A program made the position numbers and the translations under genes. Shown here piece by piece: positions 8,453 through 15,886 of a DNA stretch of 31,431 nucleotides; positions within the stretch are counted from its first letter, which is position 1, and each line of letters starts with the position of its first letter. The stretch comes from Treponema sp. UBA7590 (lineage in GTDB: Bacteria > Spirochaetota > Spirochaetia > Treponematales > Treponemataceae), in contig DLKK01000014.1 in assembly GCA_002478955.1 (NCBI GenBank), forward strand, positions 17,216 through 48,646. Direction: 5' to 3'. A model generated the notes under the pieces. It worked only from the letters and a program-made list of their open reading frames with translations, did not search any database and was not told where the DNA came from.

Positions 8453-8487
8453 GATAAAAACTATCGGAAATGCCGTAAGTTTTTATC
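8453..8487 (+). promoter_or_regulatory. Leader hairpin between the GGAGG site and the lipoprotein ATG
   Basis: GATAAAAACT (8453-8462) and AGTTTTTATC (8478-8487) are a perfect 10-base inverted repeat, with an inner CGG/CCG pairing. The only good Shine-Dalgarno sequence, GGAGG (8445-8449), lies before the hairpin, 49 bases from the ATG at 8499. Folding would bring it to about 14 bases. The GGAGG is also inside a 4-codon frame, ATG-GAG-GCA-AGA-TAA, starting at 8443. Confidence 0.5.
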
Positions 8488-8498
8488 TTTAAAAGTTT

Positions 8499-8987
8499 AT
8501 GAAAAAAATTTTAACAAGTTTATTTGCTTTAATGGCTTTATCTTTTGTTTTTACAAGTTGTAAAAATGACAGTAGTGAAACGGAAGAAAAGTTTACACAA
8601 CTCACAAAAGAAGACATTAACAATTCTGACAATTGGCTAAAAGGCGAATGGAATGGAGAGATTCAAACATTTGATGTTCAATTTTCTGAATCACTATTAA
8701 AAGCACTAGGTATGACAGAAGAAGAAGGCAAAACACAAATGAAAAAGCGACTAGAAACTAACGAAAATCCAAAATTAGTTGGAACAATTAGCCTTTCTGA
8801 TGAAAAATCCTTAGAAGCTTATAAAAAAGTTTTGTATGAATCTTTAAGTTCTGAAGGAGATGAAACGTTTTATATAAATGAAAGCAAAACAAAAATGATT
8901 CTTGAACTAAAATTATTTGATGAAGATAGTGACAATGAAGATATTTGGTCAAAAATTTATGTAAAAATCCTTTATAACAAAAAATAA
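8499..8987 (+). CDS. Small lipoprotein, unknown function
   Basis: The 162-residue product begins MKKILTSLFALMALSFVFTSC, a lipoprotein signal with lipid Cys21, then an acidic, Lys-rich soluble domain (DNWLKGEWNGEIQTFDVQFSES, FDEDSDNEDIWSKIYVKILYNKK). I do not recognise a family. The WLKGEWNG start of the mature domain recalls small lipocalin-like folds, but this is only an impression. It is monocistronic, between a G-tract promoter and a strong terminator. A relic of a very similar signal sequence lies just downstream at 9081. It borders the decayed genes at 6674-8340. Confidence 0.8.
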   Translation: MKKILTSLFALMALSFVFTSCKNDSSETEEKFTQLTKEDINNSDNWLKGEWNGEIQTFDVQFSESLLKALGMTEEEGKTQMKKRLETNENPKLVGTISLSDEKSLEAYKKVLYESLSSEGDETFYINESKTKMILELKLFDEDSDNEDIWSKIYVKILYNKK

Positions 8988-8994
8988 TTCTTAC

Positions 8995-9042
8995 AAAAAG
9001 CCTAGTTAAAGTTTGTCGAATTTTTTAACTAGGCTTTTCTTA
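8995..9042 (+). terminator. Strong Rho-independent terminator
   Basis: AAAAGCCTAGTTAAA pairs perfectly with TTTAACTAGGCTTTT around a short loop and is followed by TCTT. It lies 8 bases after the lipoprotein stop. The A-rich left arm would also allow termination on the minus strand. Confidence 0.9.
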
Positions 9043-9080
9043 TTAATCTAAATAGTCTAAACTTCAAGTTTTTATAAATT

Positions 9081-9140
9081 GTGAAAAAAACGCTTTTAAC
9101 GAGTTTATTCGTTTTTCTAAAAAATCGAAATTCGGGTTAA
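9081..9140 (+). pseudogene. Relic of a lipoprotein signal sequence
   Basis: The frame GTG-AAA-AAA-ACG reads VKKTLLTSLFVFLKNRNSG and then stop. It matches the first residues of the lipoprotein at 8499 (MKKILTSLFAL). The DNA similarity extends upstream, with AAGTTTTTAT shortly before the start codon in both places. This is best read as the 5' end of a duplicated lipoprotein gene that has lost the rest. The remainder of 9043-9229 shows nothing else except a TATAAA about 20 bases before the recombinase ATG. Confidence 0.5.
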
Positions 9141-9229
9141 ACAAAAAGTAAAATTAAAAACAAACTTTCTTTCCTTTTTACTTAAAAATTAGTATCTTAA
9201 AGTTATAAATAAAAAGTTACGGTAAATTT

Positions 9230-9826
9230 ATGGTTTACGGTTATATTCGCGTCAGCACAGATAAGCAGACTGTTGAAAATCAACGCTTTGAGATTTTACA
9301 GTTCTGCAAAAAAAATCACTTAAAAATTGACTCTTGGATTGAAGAAACAATCAGCGGAACGCTTACGCCTGAAAAACGAGAGCTTGGAAATCTTCTTTCC
9401 CACATCAAAAAAGATGATTTGATTATTTGCAGTGAGCTTTCGCGGCTTGGACGAAGTCTTTTTATGATTATGTCAATTTTAAATCTTCTTATGGAAAAAG
9501 GTGCAAGAATTTGGACAATAAAAGACAACTACCGACTCGGAGATGACATTCAGTCAAAAGTGCTGGCATTTGCGTTTGGCCTAAGCGCAGAAATCGAACG
9601 AAACCTTATAAGTCAACGTACAAAAGAAGCTCTTGCCTTAAAAAAAGCTCAAAATATAAAATTAGGCCGCCCAAAAGGAAGAAAAAACAATTCCCATCTT
9701 TTAGACGGCCTGGAATTTCATGTGCAAAAAATGCACGGCTGCGGTATAAGCATTAACAAAATCGCAAGCCTTTTAGGTGTTTCAAGAAATACCATAAAAA
9801 GCTGCCTGATATGTTCTAATTCTTAA
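9230..9826 (+). CDS. Serine recombinase, Mpi-type DNA invertase
   Basis: The 198-residue protein has the resolvase/invertase catalytic domain: YIRVSTDKQ with nucleophile Ser9 and Arg7, then SELSRLGRSL (68-77) with the conserved Arg pair. The long E-helix region SKVLAFAFGLSAEIERNLIS follows, then LGRPKGRK and a C-terminal helix-turn-helix (ISINKIASLLGVSRNTIKS, about 173-191). The conserved wording (TVENQRFEI, IEETISG, TIKDNYRLGDDIQSK) is that of the master invertase Mpi family known from Bacteroides, which flips many promoters at once. All expected active-site residues are present and the length is normal. Its last 11 bases overlap the end of the convergent lipoprotein gene. No Shine-Dalgarno sequence is evident. 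Confidence 0.9.
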   Translation: MVYGYIRVSTDKQTVENQRFEILQFCKKNHLKIDSWIEETISGTLTPEKRELGNLLSHIKKDDLIICSELSRLGRSLFMIMSILNLLMEKGARIWTIKDNYRLGDDIQSKVLAFAFGLSAEIERNLISQRTKEALALKKAQNIKLGRPKGRKNNSHLLDGLEFHVQKMHGCGISINKIASLLGVSRNTIKSCLICSNS

Positions 9827-12299
9827 AAGGATAATTAAAAGATACAACCTTCGGGCCTTCCGCAAATACAATCTTAAAATTTTCCGTCCTGACTTTCCAC
9901 AATTGCGCATTAAAATCTATGGCTGTCCAAAGCGGCCATTGCCATATTCGTTTTTTTACAAACGGAGGATCAAGGCAGAACTGCAAATCAAGTCCAAGAG
10001 AAGCCTTAAAGTTTCCCTGAGTTTCTGCAACAAAATTAAAATAATTCCCGTTTCCATACGTTGCTCCCAAATAAACAGAAATAGGGAGAACAAATGAAAT
10101 CGGTGCTCCAAGCGTAAAGTCCGCAGAAATAACACCAAAATCCGCTCCAACGCCAAAACCTGCCCTGAGTTCAAGCACTGGAGCAAGCATAAATTGCGCG
10201 CCGCCGCCAAATTGAACCAAACTCTTGTCTTTTGTAGTGATGCCGGCAAAATTAGCGCCATCACTGATTTTAAAGGCTTCTGTATAAGGCTCAGCTTTTA
10301 TGCCAACCGGAATTTTCCATTTTTTTATGAATGACCATCTGATTCCCGACTCAACGCCAAATCCAATCATATAAATTCCGCCGATTGCAACATTCTTGAA
10401 TTCCATAAGAACATTTGAATAAAGCAAAATATCAAGAGAGGCATCAAATGTGAATACCAAAGGAATCGGAGGACAAACATTTATTGATTTATGAAAATTC
10501 TTCGCATCTTTTGTAGGACGAACTCTAGGACTTGCCCTAAAATCTCCAACTTCTTTAAAACCTAGCCAAGAAAAATTATCAATTCCAAATTCTTTTTCAA
10601 GCTCTTTCTTATTTTCTGCAAGTTTTTCTTTCATTTCTTCATCAGAAATATTGCCATAGTCGCGCATTTTCAAGGCTTCACCAGTTTTTGTGTCAAGAAC
10701 AGCAGGAATTTCATCAGAAGTAAAAAGCGAAGTTGTTTTTATGTTATACTTTATGGCATCCTTAAATTCATATTTAAACAGAAGACACATTTTTATATTG
10801 AATTTTGGATTTGCGCTTACACAATCAATGCTTCCTCCAACACCAATGCGGACTGAAGCATCTGAATTATTGACAATTTGCTTTAAAAGCGGACTTTTTA
10901 AGGCACCAACAATGCATGGCAAAATATCAAAAGAAAGCAAATGACTGAATTCTTCAGAAATTTCATCTCTTTTTCGGACATATTCTTTGTATTCATCCGT
11001 GTATTTTGGATCAGAAAGAATTGGATTTTCTTTTTTTGAAGCAGCACGGGCAGAATTAGAATTTCTTTCAGCAGAATCCTTTATATCGCCAAGGTCAGCA
11101 GAAAACCATGGAAAAACCATTGCAAAACTTGATGAATAAAGACTCAGCTGCGGACATAAATCCGGATACAAAACAGAAAGTGCCTTGCGATTTGCAATCA
11201 CAATCTGAAGTTCTGAATCGCCGTAAAAATCAGAAAGATTTTCGCGGATTTCGTTTGCTTCTTCGCTGTTGTTTCCTTCTACAATTTTTTGCCACAGATC
11301 AGGATTTTTTGCAAGCTCGTTCAAATACTCTACAGCATCCGCAATTGAAAGAGATTTATATTCTTTTGTAACAACAGATGGCGGCAACGCGTCCAAAAGC
11401 TCATAAATTGAATAATTATCCGCAAATTCTGCACTTTGAAAATAATACATTTCCGGAGAATCATCTTCATTTACTTCCATTGTATTTAGCTCATCATCGT
11501 TCAATGCGCGCGCACCAGATGAAGATTTTGTTCCAACAAAAGTTGCAAAAGTATTTTCTTCATTATCAAGAACGTAATCTCCATAAACCAAACTTTTTAC
11601 AGCGGCTCTGTTTGTTGTTCCCACATCATATTTATTTACAACGTAACGACCGTCTGGGTTGATTCCGATAAGTCCTCCCGGATATGCGCTTCTTGCGTAT
11701 TGCTGCGGAATAACTGAAAACATTGAAGAAACTTTTATGTTTTCATCAGCGTTCAGGAAGACGAGCCACATTGCTTTTTCAGAGCCTTTTCGTTTTGTAA
11801 AAGGTTTTATGTAAGCAACATCATCAATTCCATCACTATTCAAGTCGCAAGATTTTCCAGCCTCAAGTGTGAATGTATTTTTTAAACTTGCAACTTCAGA
11901 ATCCGACCATTTTTCATTTTCAAATTCGTAATAAGAGAACGAAACTCTTTCCCGGTTAATATCTTCTATTGTAATATAACCAAAAATCGCCTCATCTTTT
12001 ATATCGCTGTAAACAGGTTGTTCCGCGCCAACATCTTTTTTCTGGACTTTACCCAAACGAACGCCAAGAACTGCGCCTTTATCAAGTTGACTTGTTGACA
12101 AATCTGAAGGATTGTACAAAGCCGCTCCGCCCATAAAAGGCATTTTAGAAATTGCAGAACGGTTTTTCAGCCCCGAAATATTTCTTAAATCAGAAGAAGA
12201 CGAAGAATATTCATCCAACGGCATTGCGCATGAAGAAATAAAAATTACAATCGCAAACGCAAAAAGTTCAAAAAAATTCTTAAAAAACTTCGATTTCAT
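9816..12299 (-). CDS. Large lipoprotein, unknown function
   Basis: The 827-residue product has a lipoprotein signal ending IFISSC (lipid Cys24) and then a Ser-rich linker. A calcium-loop-like DLNSDGIDD (residues 152-160) recalls EF-hand/dockerin loops. The middle is helical and charged. The last 200 residues are Gly/aromatic-rich (LVQFGGGAQFMLAPVLELRAGFGVGADFGVISADF), like a beta-barrel or large beta-sheet domain. I do not recognise the family. GGAG upstream of 12299 supports the start. It is the third gene of a minus operon after the omptin-like protease and the DUF1566-like lipoprotein, 17 bases after the latter. It ends overlapping the recombinase by 11 bases. Confidence 0.8.
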   Translation of the reverse strand: MKSKFFKNFFELFAFAIVIFISSCAMPLDEYSSSSSDLRNISGLKNRSAISKMPFMGGAALYNPSDLSTSQLDKGAVLGVRLGKVQKKDVGAEQPVYSDIKDEAIFGYITIEDINRERVSFSYYEFENEKWSDSEVASLKNTFTLEAGKSCDLNSDGIDDVAYIKPFTKRKGSEKAMWLVFLNADENIKVSSMFSVIPQQYARSAYPGGLIGINPDGRYVVNKYDVGTTNRAAVKSLVYGDYVLDNEENTFATFVGTKSSSGARALNDDELNTMEVNEDDSPEMYYFQSAEFADNYSIYELLDALPPSVVTKEYKSLSIADAVEYLNELAKNPDLWQKIVEGNNSEEANEIRENLSDFYGDSELQIVIANRKALSVLYPDLCPQLSLYSSSFAMVFPWFSADLGDIKDSAERNSNSARAASKKENPILSDPKYTDEYKEYVRKRDEISEEFSHLLSFDILPCIVGALKSPLLKQIVNNSDASVRIGVGGSIDCVSANPKFNIKMCLLFKYEFKDAIKYNIKTTSLFTSDEIPAVLDTKTGEALKMRDYGNISDEEMKEKLAENKKELEKEFGIDNFSWLGFKEVGDFRASPRVRPTKDAKNFHKSINVCPPIPLVFTFDASLDILLYSNVLMEFKNVAIGGIYMIGFGVESGIRWSFIKKWKIPVGIKAEPYTEAFKISDGANFAGITTKDKSLVQFGGGAQFMLAPVLELRAGFGVGADFGVISADFTLGAPISFVLPISVYLGATYGNGNYFNFVAETQGNFKASLGLDLQFCLDPPFVKKRIWQWPLWTAIDFNAQLWKVRTENFKIVFAEGPKVVSFNYPFKN

Positions 12300-12316
12300 C
12301 TAACGCTCCAATAAAA

Positions 12317-13078
12317 TTATCTATCTGCAAAACAATAAACGCTTCTGACATGAGCCTGAGAATCCTTAAAAGCTTTGCGCACTTCTCCAGTTTCCATATC
12401 AAGAAGCAACTGAACATCTTTCATATAATAATCTTGCGAACAAGACCAAATTCTGTGGTCAAGCTTATTTCCTCCGCAAGCTTCAATAACTTCATTCAAA
12501 AAAACTTTGTTCTCAAACATTTCGTAAAGTTCCGCAACAGTTGGAAGATACCAATCGGTAGAATCAAATTTTCCACATTCTTTTTTTGTTCCGTATTTTT
12601 CTGCAAAAGCATACGCTGGATAAACTGAATACATATTTTCTTTTGCGGTTTTATCACGACGGCTAACGTTTTTCCAGGAATCCTCACCATCAATGTCGCC
12701 GGAAAATCCATCATTTATATAAAAGCCTGTTGAAGAATCAAATCTTTGGTTTATGACATAAGCCCGATTAAAAAGAAAATTTGTATTATCTCCAGAAGAA
12801 TTATCTTCCGCAAAAGAAACAATCGAGTCAGACTCAAAAAGTCCAACGCCAATCACACGTTTTGAATCTCCTTTTTGAACGCCATTAACCGTAAAAATAA
12901 CCGCAACTGGTTTTTCCTTGCCTTTATACGAAAGGTACGAATCTTTTGAAACAACAGTTCCATCAGACATAACAATATCTCCAATCTGATATTGTTTTTT
13001 TGCACAAGAATTAAAAAGAACGCAACACACGCCCAAAATCACAAAAACGATTTGTTTGATTTTTTCTGTAAAAAACAT
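12317..13078 (-). CDS. Lipoprotein with DUF1566-like C-terminal domain
   Basis: The 253-residue product begins with a signal ending VLFNSC (lipid Cys25). After QYQIGDIVMSDGTVVS comes a region with VAVIFTVNG. The C-terminal part has DWYLPTVAELYEMFEN, then RIWSCSQDYY and HVRSVYCF. This is the WrLPT...ywSsS...vR.V pattern of DUF1566/Lcl-type lectin-like domains. The function is unknown; such proteins are often surface exposed. The start at 13078 is chosen for the signal peptide and for GAGGAG 4-9 bases upstream; the frame could extend 13 codons further. It is second in the operon, 40 bases after the omptin gene. Confidence 0.82.
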   Translation of the reverse strand: MFFTEKIKQIVFVILGVCCVLFNSCAKKQYQIGDIVMSDGTVVSKDSYLSYKGKEKPVAVIFTVNGVQKGDSKRVIGVGLFESDSIVSFAEDNSSGDNTNFLFNRAYVINQRFDSSTGFYINDGFSGDIDGEDSWKNVSRRDKTAKENMYSVYPAYAFAEKYGTKKECGKFDSTDWYLPTVAELYEMFENKVFLNEVIEACGGNKLDHRIWSCSQDYYMKDVQLLLDMETGEVRKAFKDSQAHVRSVYCFADR

Positions 13079-13118
13079 ATTACTCCTCAAATAAGAAAGT
13101 TTGCAACGCAGATTCAAT

Positions 13119-14039
13119 TTAAATTTTATATGTAAACATCAACGAGATTACGGAAGATTCTACGCCAGGAATTGTAGAACTATCCATAAAATCATTTTTG
13201 CTTCCAATAATCCGTGTCTGTGTCTTTCCTGTTTCGCACTTGAACCATTCATAGCAAAACGAAAAAGAAAGTTTCTTCCAGCCAGCTTCTGTTCCAACAG
13301 AAAAACCAAAACCTTTTTCCATATAATCATTGAACTGCGCAAGCCTTAAATAATGATTGTCAATTGCCGCCGAATAAATATATGGAAAATATCTGCCAAA
13401 AAGTTTCAGCCGCCAAGAAGAATCAACTTTATATTCTGTTTCAAGGCTCAAAAAAGGCATATAACTTGCAAGGTCATAAGTAAGGCAACTTCCTGACAAA
13501 TATTTTTTTTCTAATGAGTCGCTCCAATATTCTCCACTTGCTGCATATTGCGTATATCCGTTGTACGCCTCATATTTTTGGTTTCTATACAAAAATCCTG
13601 CCTGAGGAATTATGCTCAAATCAACAGGGACTCCAAAATTCTGAAGATTAAAATCATATCCGAGTCTTGCTTCCAAATCGTAAAGCCTATTAACTATAAG
13701 TTCATGGTCGGAATAATTTGTGTATTTTGATTTATCTGTACCCTGCCAGTCGTAATCCTGCATTGAGCCAAGTTTTACCGGAATTGCAGAACCAACCGAC
13801 AAATCCAAAATCGCATGAAAAATATCAAGACGGCCGGCAATATTCAACACAGGAATCAAAGGCGCATTCCAGTCCAACCGGCTCAAAGTATAATCATTTG
13901 TGTAGACAAATTCCTGAACCTTGCTGTTACGGATTCCACCAGAAGCCGAAAATTCAAAAATCTTTGCAAACGAAAATTCTGGCAAAAGTGCTAAAAAAAT
14001 AAAAAAAACAAAGGATTTTCTAAATCCACGCAAGTTCAT
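13119..14039 (-). CDS. Omptin-family outer-membrane protease
   Basis: The 306-residue product has a signal peptide cleaved near FSFA (residue 25). It then has omptin landmarks: LSRLDWNAPLIPVLNIAG (52-69), MQDYDW (93-98) with the Asp-x-Asp pair D95/D97, and AIDNHYLR (225-232) with D227 and H229. These correspond to the OmpT catalytic D83/D85 and D210/H212. Length and strand pattern (SLETEYKVDSSWRLKLFGRYF, GFGFSVGTEAGWKKLSFSFCYEW) fit the ten-stranded barrel, ending in ISLMFTYKI. It would cleave surface or host peptides at the outer membrane. It is first in a three-gene operon with two lipoproteins. ATG 14039 lacks a Shine-Dalgarno sequence and lies 12 bases from a TATAAT box; a GTG at 14060 is possible but would lie across that box. 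Confidence 0.85.
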   Translation of the reverse strand: MNLRGFRKSFVFFIFLALLPEFSFAKIFEFSASGGIRNSKVQEFVYTNDYTLSRLDWNAPLIPVLNIAGRLDIFHAILDLSVGSAIPVKLGSMQDYDWQGTDKSKYTNYSDHELIVNRLYDLEARLGYDFNLQNFGVPVDLSIIPQAGFLYRNQKYEAYNGYTQYAASGEYWSDSLEKKYLSGSCLTYDLASYMPFLSLETEYKVDSSWRLKLFGRYFPYIYSAAIDNHYLRLAQFNDYMEKGFGFSVGTEAGWKKLSFSFCYEWFKCETGKTQTRIIGSKNDFMDSSTIPGVESSVISLMFTYKI

Positions 14040-14051
14040 ATCAATAAAAAA

Positions 14052-14080
14052 ATTATACACAATTCTTTTCTAAACTGCAA
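14052..14080 (-). promoter_or_regulatory. Promoter of the omptin operon, very short leader
   Basis: On the minus strand TTGCAG (14080-14075), a 17-base spacer and a perfect TATAAT (14057-14052). The ATG is 12 bases beyond, so the leader would be about 5 bases. Confidence 0.6.
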
Positions 14081-14137
14081 ATTAAAAACGCAATACAATT
14101 TTCTAAAAAAAGATAAAAAAAATCCGAAAAATAAGAT

Positions 14138-15217
14138 ATGAGTGAATTTGTTTTAAAAATAAAATTGTTTTTGGCAACCACCTTGGCTCTTTTTATGCTG
14201 TTTTTTTTGCCAACAAAATGTTTTTCACAGACAGAGCTAAGCGAATCCGAATCCCGGGTTTACCGCGAAAAACTTGTTACCGAAGCAAAAAAATATGTAG
14301 GAGCTCCTTATGTACGTGGTGCAACCGGTCCAGACTCATTCGACTGCTCCGGATTAATTTATTCAGTCGCCCGGGAATCAATTCACTATCAACTTCCAAG
14401 AACCGTAAAAGCGATGTACAGTTACGTAAAAATCGTTCCAGACAATCAGCGGGAAATTGGAGATTTGGTATTTTTTAAGACAACAGGCGATGGCTCAATA
14501 AGTCATGTTGGATTATACATCGGAAAAGGACAATTTATTTCTGCCGTAAGCGACGGTCCGAACACAGGAGTAATAGTTTCTTCACTCAGAGAAAATTACT
14601 GGAAAAATCACTACGTTTCTTCTGGAAAATTCTTAAGTTCTGCAAATTATGGAACAACAGAAACTGACTTGGCAAAAAAAGAAGCAGCCGAGGCAAAAGG
14701 ATTCGGAAGTTTCACAGACAGACTTACTTTGATAGGAACTTTCACCGGCGATTGGTCGCTTGTTACTCAAGACCAGTTCATGCCGAATTTCCGCGGTTTA
14801 TCAAATGAAGCAGATATTGTTTACAACGGCGCTATGCTTTCCCCTGGAGCAGGAATTATGCTCCGCTGGAATTATGGCGTTGGCGCATTCCAAGTTCCCC
14901 TTGTTTTTTCCTTGTTTTTTGGAAATTATGTCCGAGTTTACGCAGGTCCAGTTTTTACATTAGGAAACTGCACATTGCCTGGTTCAAGCAAAGAAATTGA
15001 ACCTTCAATTTTTCCTGGAATTCTCGGCGTAACTTTTAACACTCCATCACTTACAAAAGGAAAATTCAAAGTTCAGATTATACAAGATATTTGCTATACA
15101 GTTTTTAACAATACTTCAAATGCCGCGTTATCTCCGTTAAAATCTGTGGCAGCAGGACTAGAATTCTGTACTGGTGTTCGTGTAACTTTCCCAATGTCAG
15201 TTTTTTTTAAGAAATAG
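14138..15217 (+). CDS. NlpC/P60 peptidase fused to a putative barrel domain
   Basis: The 359-residue product has a signal peptide (about 1-30) and an NlpC/P60 domain: YVGAPYVRGATGPDSFDCSG with Cys70, LPRTVKAMY, GDLVFF, and SHVGLYIG with His123. These enzymes cut D-Glu to diamino-acid bonds in peptidoglycan peptides. The third catalytic position, normally His in a F(I/M)HAS motif 12 residues after the first His, reads FISAV here (Ser135). After about residue 185 there are some 175 residues of Gly/aromatic-rich strands (AGIMLRWNYGVGAFQVPLVF, GNYVRVYAGPVFTLG) ending VTFPMSVFF, like an outer-membrane barrel. That domain is unusual for the family. It is first in a three-gene operon and divergent from the omptin operon. 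There is no clear Shine-Dalgarno sequence. Confidence 0.88.
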   Translation: MSEFVLKIKLFLATTLALFMLFFLPTKCFSQTELSESESRVYREKLVTEAKKYVGAPYVRGATGPDSFDCSGLIYSVARESIHYQLPRTVKAMYSYVKIVPDNQREIGDLVFFKTTGDGSISHVGLYIGKGQFISAVSDGPNTGVIVSSLRENYWKNHYVSSGKFLSSANYGTTETDLAKKEAAEAKGFGSFTDRLTLIGTFTGDWSLVTQDQFMPNFRGLSNEADIVYNGAMLSPGAGIMLRWNYGVGAFQVPLVFSLFFGNYVRVYAGPVFTLGNCTLPGSSKEIEPSIFPGILGVTFNTPSLTKGKFKVQIIQDICYTVFNNTSNAALSPLKSVAAGLEFCTGVRVTFPMSVFFKK

Positions 15218-15237
15218 AAAAAATAGAAGGTTCAAAA

Positions 15238-15879
15238 ATGAGAGTTTCCGCAAAAAAAATCTTTTCAACATTAGCTTTAGTTTTCGCGATTTTGATTTTT
15301 GCCTCGTGCGAAAATGAACTAAAAATCTGCGCAAATGATTCAGGAATCAACTTTAATTACAAAATAAATTCCAGCGAAGGATTCCTGAACTTCTTTTCGG
15401 CGCTTTCAAACTCTGATGAATCAAATACAATTTTTGACGCGGAAATTATTTCAAATCTTTTTGAACAATCTGGATTTGAAAATATCAGCGCGCAATCAGA
15501 CGGCGCAAACCTTTTCGTTCGCGGAAAACTTTCGCAAAACGCAGAAGACCCTTTTTCAAAATCTGGAATGATTTGCCTGGCTCAAAAAAAACTTTCCATA
15601 ACTCTGAACAAAAAAAATCTTTTGGATTTTTACAACAATTTACCAGAAGATTTGCAGACTTCCCTGGATTTATTTATGTCTCCAGCTTTTACCGGCGAAG
15701 AAATGACAAACGAAGAATACATTGAACTTATTTCGGAAGTTTACGGACAGGAACTTGCAGACGAATTTTCCGCGACAACATTAAAACTTACTGTTGAATC
15801 ACCGTCCGGAAACAAAAATTATTCCATAAAACTTGTTGAAATTCTGAACATAAAAAACGAACTTATTTTTAGCGCATAA
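15238..15879 (+). CDS. Lipoprotein, unknown function
   Basis: The 213-residue product has a signal ending AILIFASC (lipid Cys24) and then a soluble domain with SEGFLNFFSAL, FEQSGFENISAQSDGANLFVRG and LPEDLQTSLDLFMSP. I know no family for it. AGAAGG lies about 6 bases before the ATG. The gene is 20 bases after the NlpC/P60 gene and 7 before the metalloprotease gene, so all three are likely co-transcribed and may act together at the envelope. Confidence 0.8.
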   Translation: MRVSAKKIFSTLALVFAILIFASCENELKICANDSGINFNYKINSSEGFLNFFSALSNSDESNTIFDAEIISNLFEQSGFENISAQSDGANLFVRGKLSQNAEDPFSKSGMICLAQKKLSITLNKKNLLDFYNNLPEDLQTSLDLFMSPAFTGEEMTNEEYIELISEVYGQELADEFSATTLKLTVESPSGNKNYSIKLVEILNIKNELIFSA

Positions 15880-15886
15880 ACAAAAA

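Noticed and set aside
8453..8487. Invertible element for the nearby DNA invertase
   Set aside because: The segment between the arms is only 15 bases and contains no promoter boxes, so inversion would do nothing obvious.
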